This document shows, piece by piece, positions 63,668-64,000 of a stretch of DNA of 64,000 nucleotides. Positions within the stretch are counted from its first letter, which is position 1. Each line of letters begins with the position of its first letter. The translations under genes and the position numbers were made by a program. The stretch comes from an uncultured Maribacter sp. (GTDB taxonomy: Bacteria > Bacteroidota > Bacteroidia > Flavobacteriales > Flavobacteriaceae). The notes under the pieces were generated by a model. The model searched no databases and was not told the origin of the DNA. It was given only the letters and a program-made list of their open reading frames with translations. The stretch lies in NCBI GenBank assembly GCA_947493885.1, contig CANLTE010000004.1, forward strand, positions 248,001 through 312,000, in the 5' to 3' direction.

Positions 63668-64000
63668 TTAATTTTTCAAAAGTTTATTTTCAATTTCGGA
63701 TTGCTGTTTCTCAACTTGTTTTAATTGTATATCTCGCAATTCAATTTCAATCCTTCTTAGTTTTTCTTTTAATGGCTTTATTTCATCACTGTTTTTTAGT
63801 GTAAACTCGCTTTTTTTGAATACCTCCTTATCTGGCTTTTCAGAAAAAATCATCCTTGTAGCATTATTTATACTTTCAAATTCAATTTCTCCTTCAACAG
63901 CTTTGTTAATCCCTTCAAAAACAAGTTTTGCCTTTACTTTTATCTTTCCTGATTTATTAGTAGCTTGTACTAATACAGGTGCAGTTCCCCATTCTACTTT
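63668..64000 (-). CDS. C-terminal part of a probable GH2-type glycosidase (runs off the right edge)
   Basis: The frame is open from the right edge (64000) to a stop at 63668, 110 residues, so the protein start is outside. The first stretch WGTAPVLVQATNKSGKIKVKAK resembles the C-terminal Ig-like domain of GH2 beta-galactosidases. It then has EIEFESINNATRMIF and a highly charged helical coiled-coil tail of about 50 residues (EKLRRIEIELRDIQLKQVEK). The tail is unusual for GH2. It ends 30 bases before the GH95 start, so the two are one operon. The first methionine visible is internal. Confidence 0.6.
   Translation of the reverse strand, partial: KVEWGTAPVLVQATNKSGKIKVKAKLVFEGINKAVEGEIEFESINNATRMIFSEKPDKEVFKKSEFTLKNSDEIKPLKEKLRRIEIELRDIQLKQVEKQQSEIENKLLKN

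Noticed and set aside
1-64000. CRISPR arrays, insertion sequences, integrases, phage genes and sulfatases
   Set aside because: None seen: no regularly spaced repeats, no transposase or integrase frame, and no sulfatase signature (CxPxR/SxPxR) in any long frame.

Overview
The window looks like chromosomal DNA of a marine, agar- or porphyran-degrading member of the Flavobacteriaceae (Bacteroidota). The evidence is the AT-rich sequence, paired SusC/SusD genes, Bacteroidota-type promoters (TTTG ... TAnnTTTG), lipoprotein signals ending in Cys, and a GH117 anhydro-galactosidase very like those of marine agarolytic flavobacteria. This is read from the sequence alone; no species is claimed.

Layout. 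(1) 1-7789, minus strand: a GH29 alpha-L-fucosidase/L-galactosidase followed by a lactonase-type amidohydrolase cut by the window edge. Upstream is the operon L-galactonate-dehydrogenase-like ADH > kdgK > eda > uxaA > uxaB, which takes L-galactonate/tagaturonate through altronate and 2-keto-3-deoxygluconate (KDG) to pyruvate and glyceraldehyde-3-phosphate. (2) 7.9-13.6 kb: a uronate module of AraC regulator, TRAP transporter (dctPQM) with LacI regulator, and divergent kduI. The lacI/kduI gap holds a perfect 42-bp palindrome. (3) 13.6-16.6 kb: AraC regulator and an alcohol dehydrogenase/esterase pair resembling the formaldehyde detoxification pair. (4) 16.6-25.1 kb: first polysaccharide utilisation locus (PUL) block, SusC > SusD > surface glycan-binding protein, plus a GH16 and a DUF1080 protein. 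(5) 25.4-33.0 kb: the 3,6-anhydro-L-galactose (L-AHG) operon and its IclR regulator: zinc-type dehydrogenase, KduD-like SDR, AldA-like aldehyde dehydrogenase, enolase-superfamily cycloisomerase, mutarotase, RhaT-like importer. (6) 33.1-44.0 kb: GH2 and GH117 exo-enzymes, divergent from a second SusC > SusD > SGBP set. (7) 44.4-52.4 kb: looser region with a TPR-LuxR sensor, an isochorismatase-like hydrolase, YceI and a large sigma-54 activator. (8) 52.6-59.4 kb: PQQ dehydrogenase/cytochrome c/DUF1080 fusion, AraC regulator, DUF642-ThuA protein, MarR regulator and tRNA-Pro(GGG). (9) 59.4-64.0 kb: esterase, VanX-type dipeptidase, GH95, and the C-terminus of a probable GH2 enzyme.

How it fits together (inference). 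GH16 endo-cleavage, two SusCD importers, and periplasmic GH117 and GH2 would give L-AHG and galactose from agar-type chains. GH29 and GH95 would release L-fucose or, more in keeping with red-algal galactans, L-galactose. L-AHG is oxidised, isomerised, and epimerised by a dehydrogenase/reductase pair to KDG; L-galactose would be oxidised to L-galactonate, tagaturonate, altronate and KDG. Both end at KdgK and Eda. Notable absences are any sulfatase, GH50/GH86 agarase, uronate isomerase (uxaC), L-galactose 1-dehydrogenase, P450 demethylase, transposase or CRISPR array.
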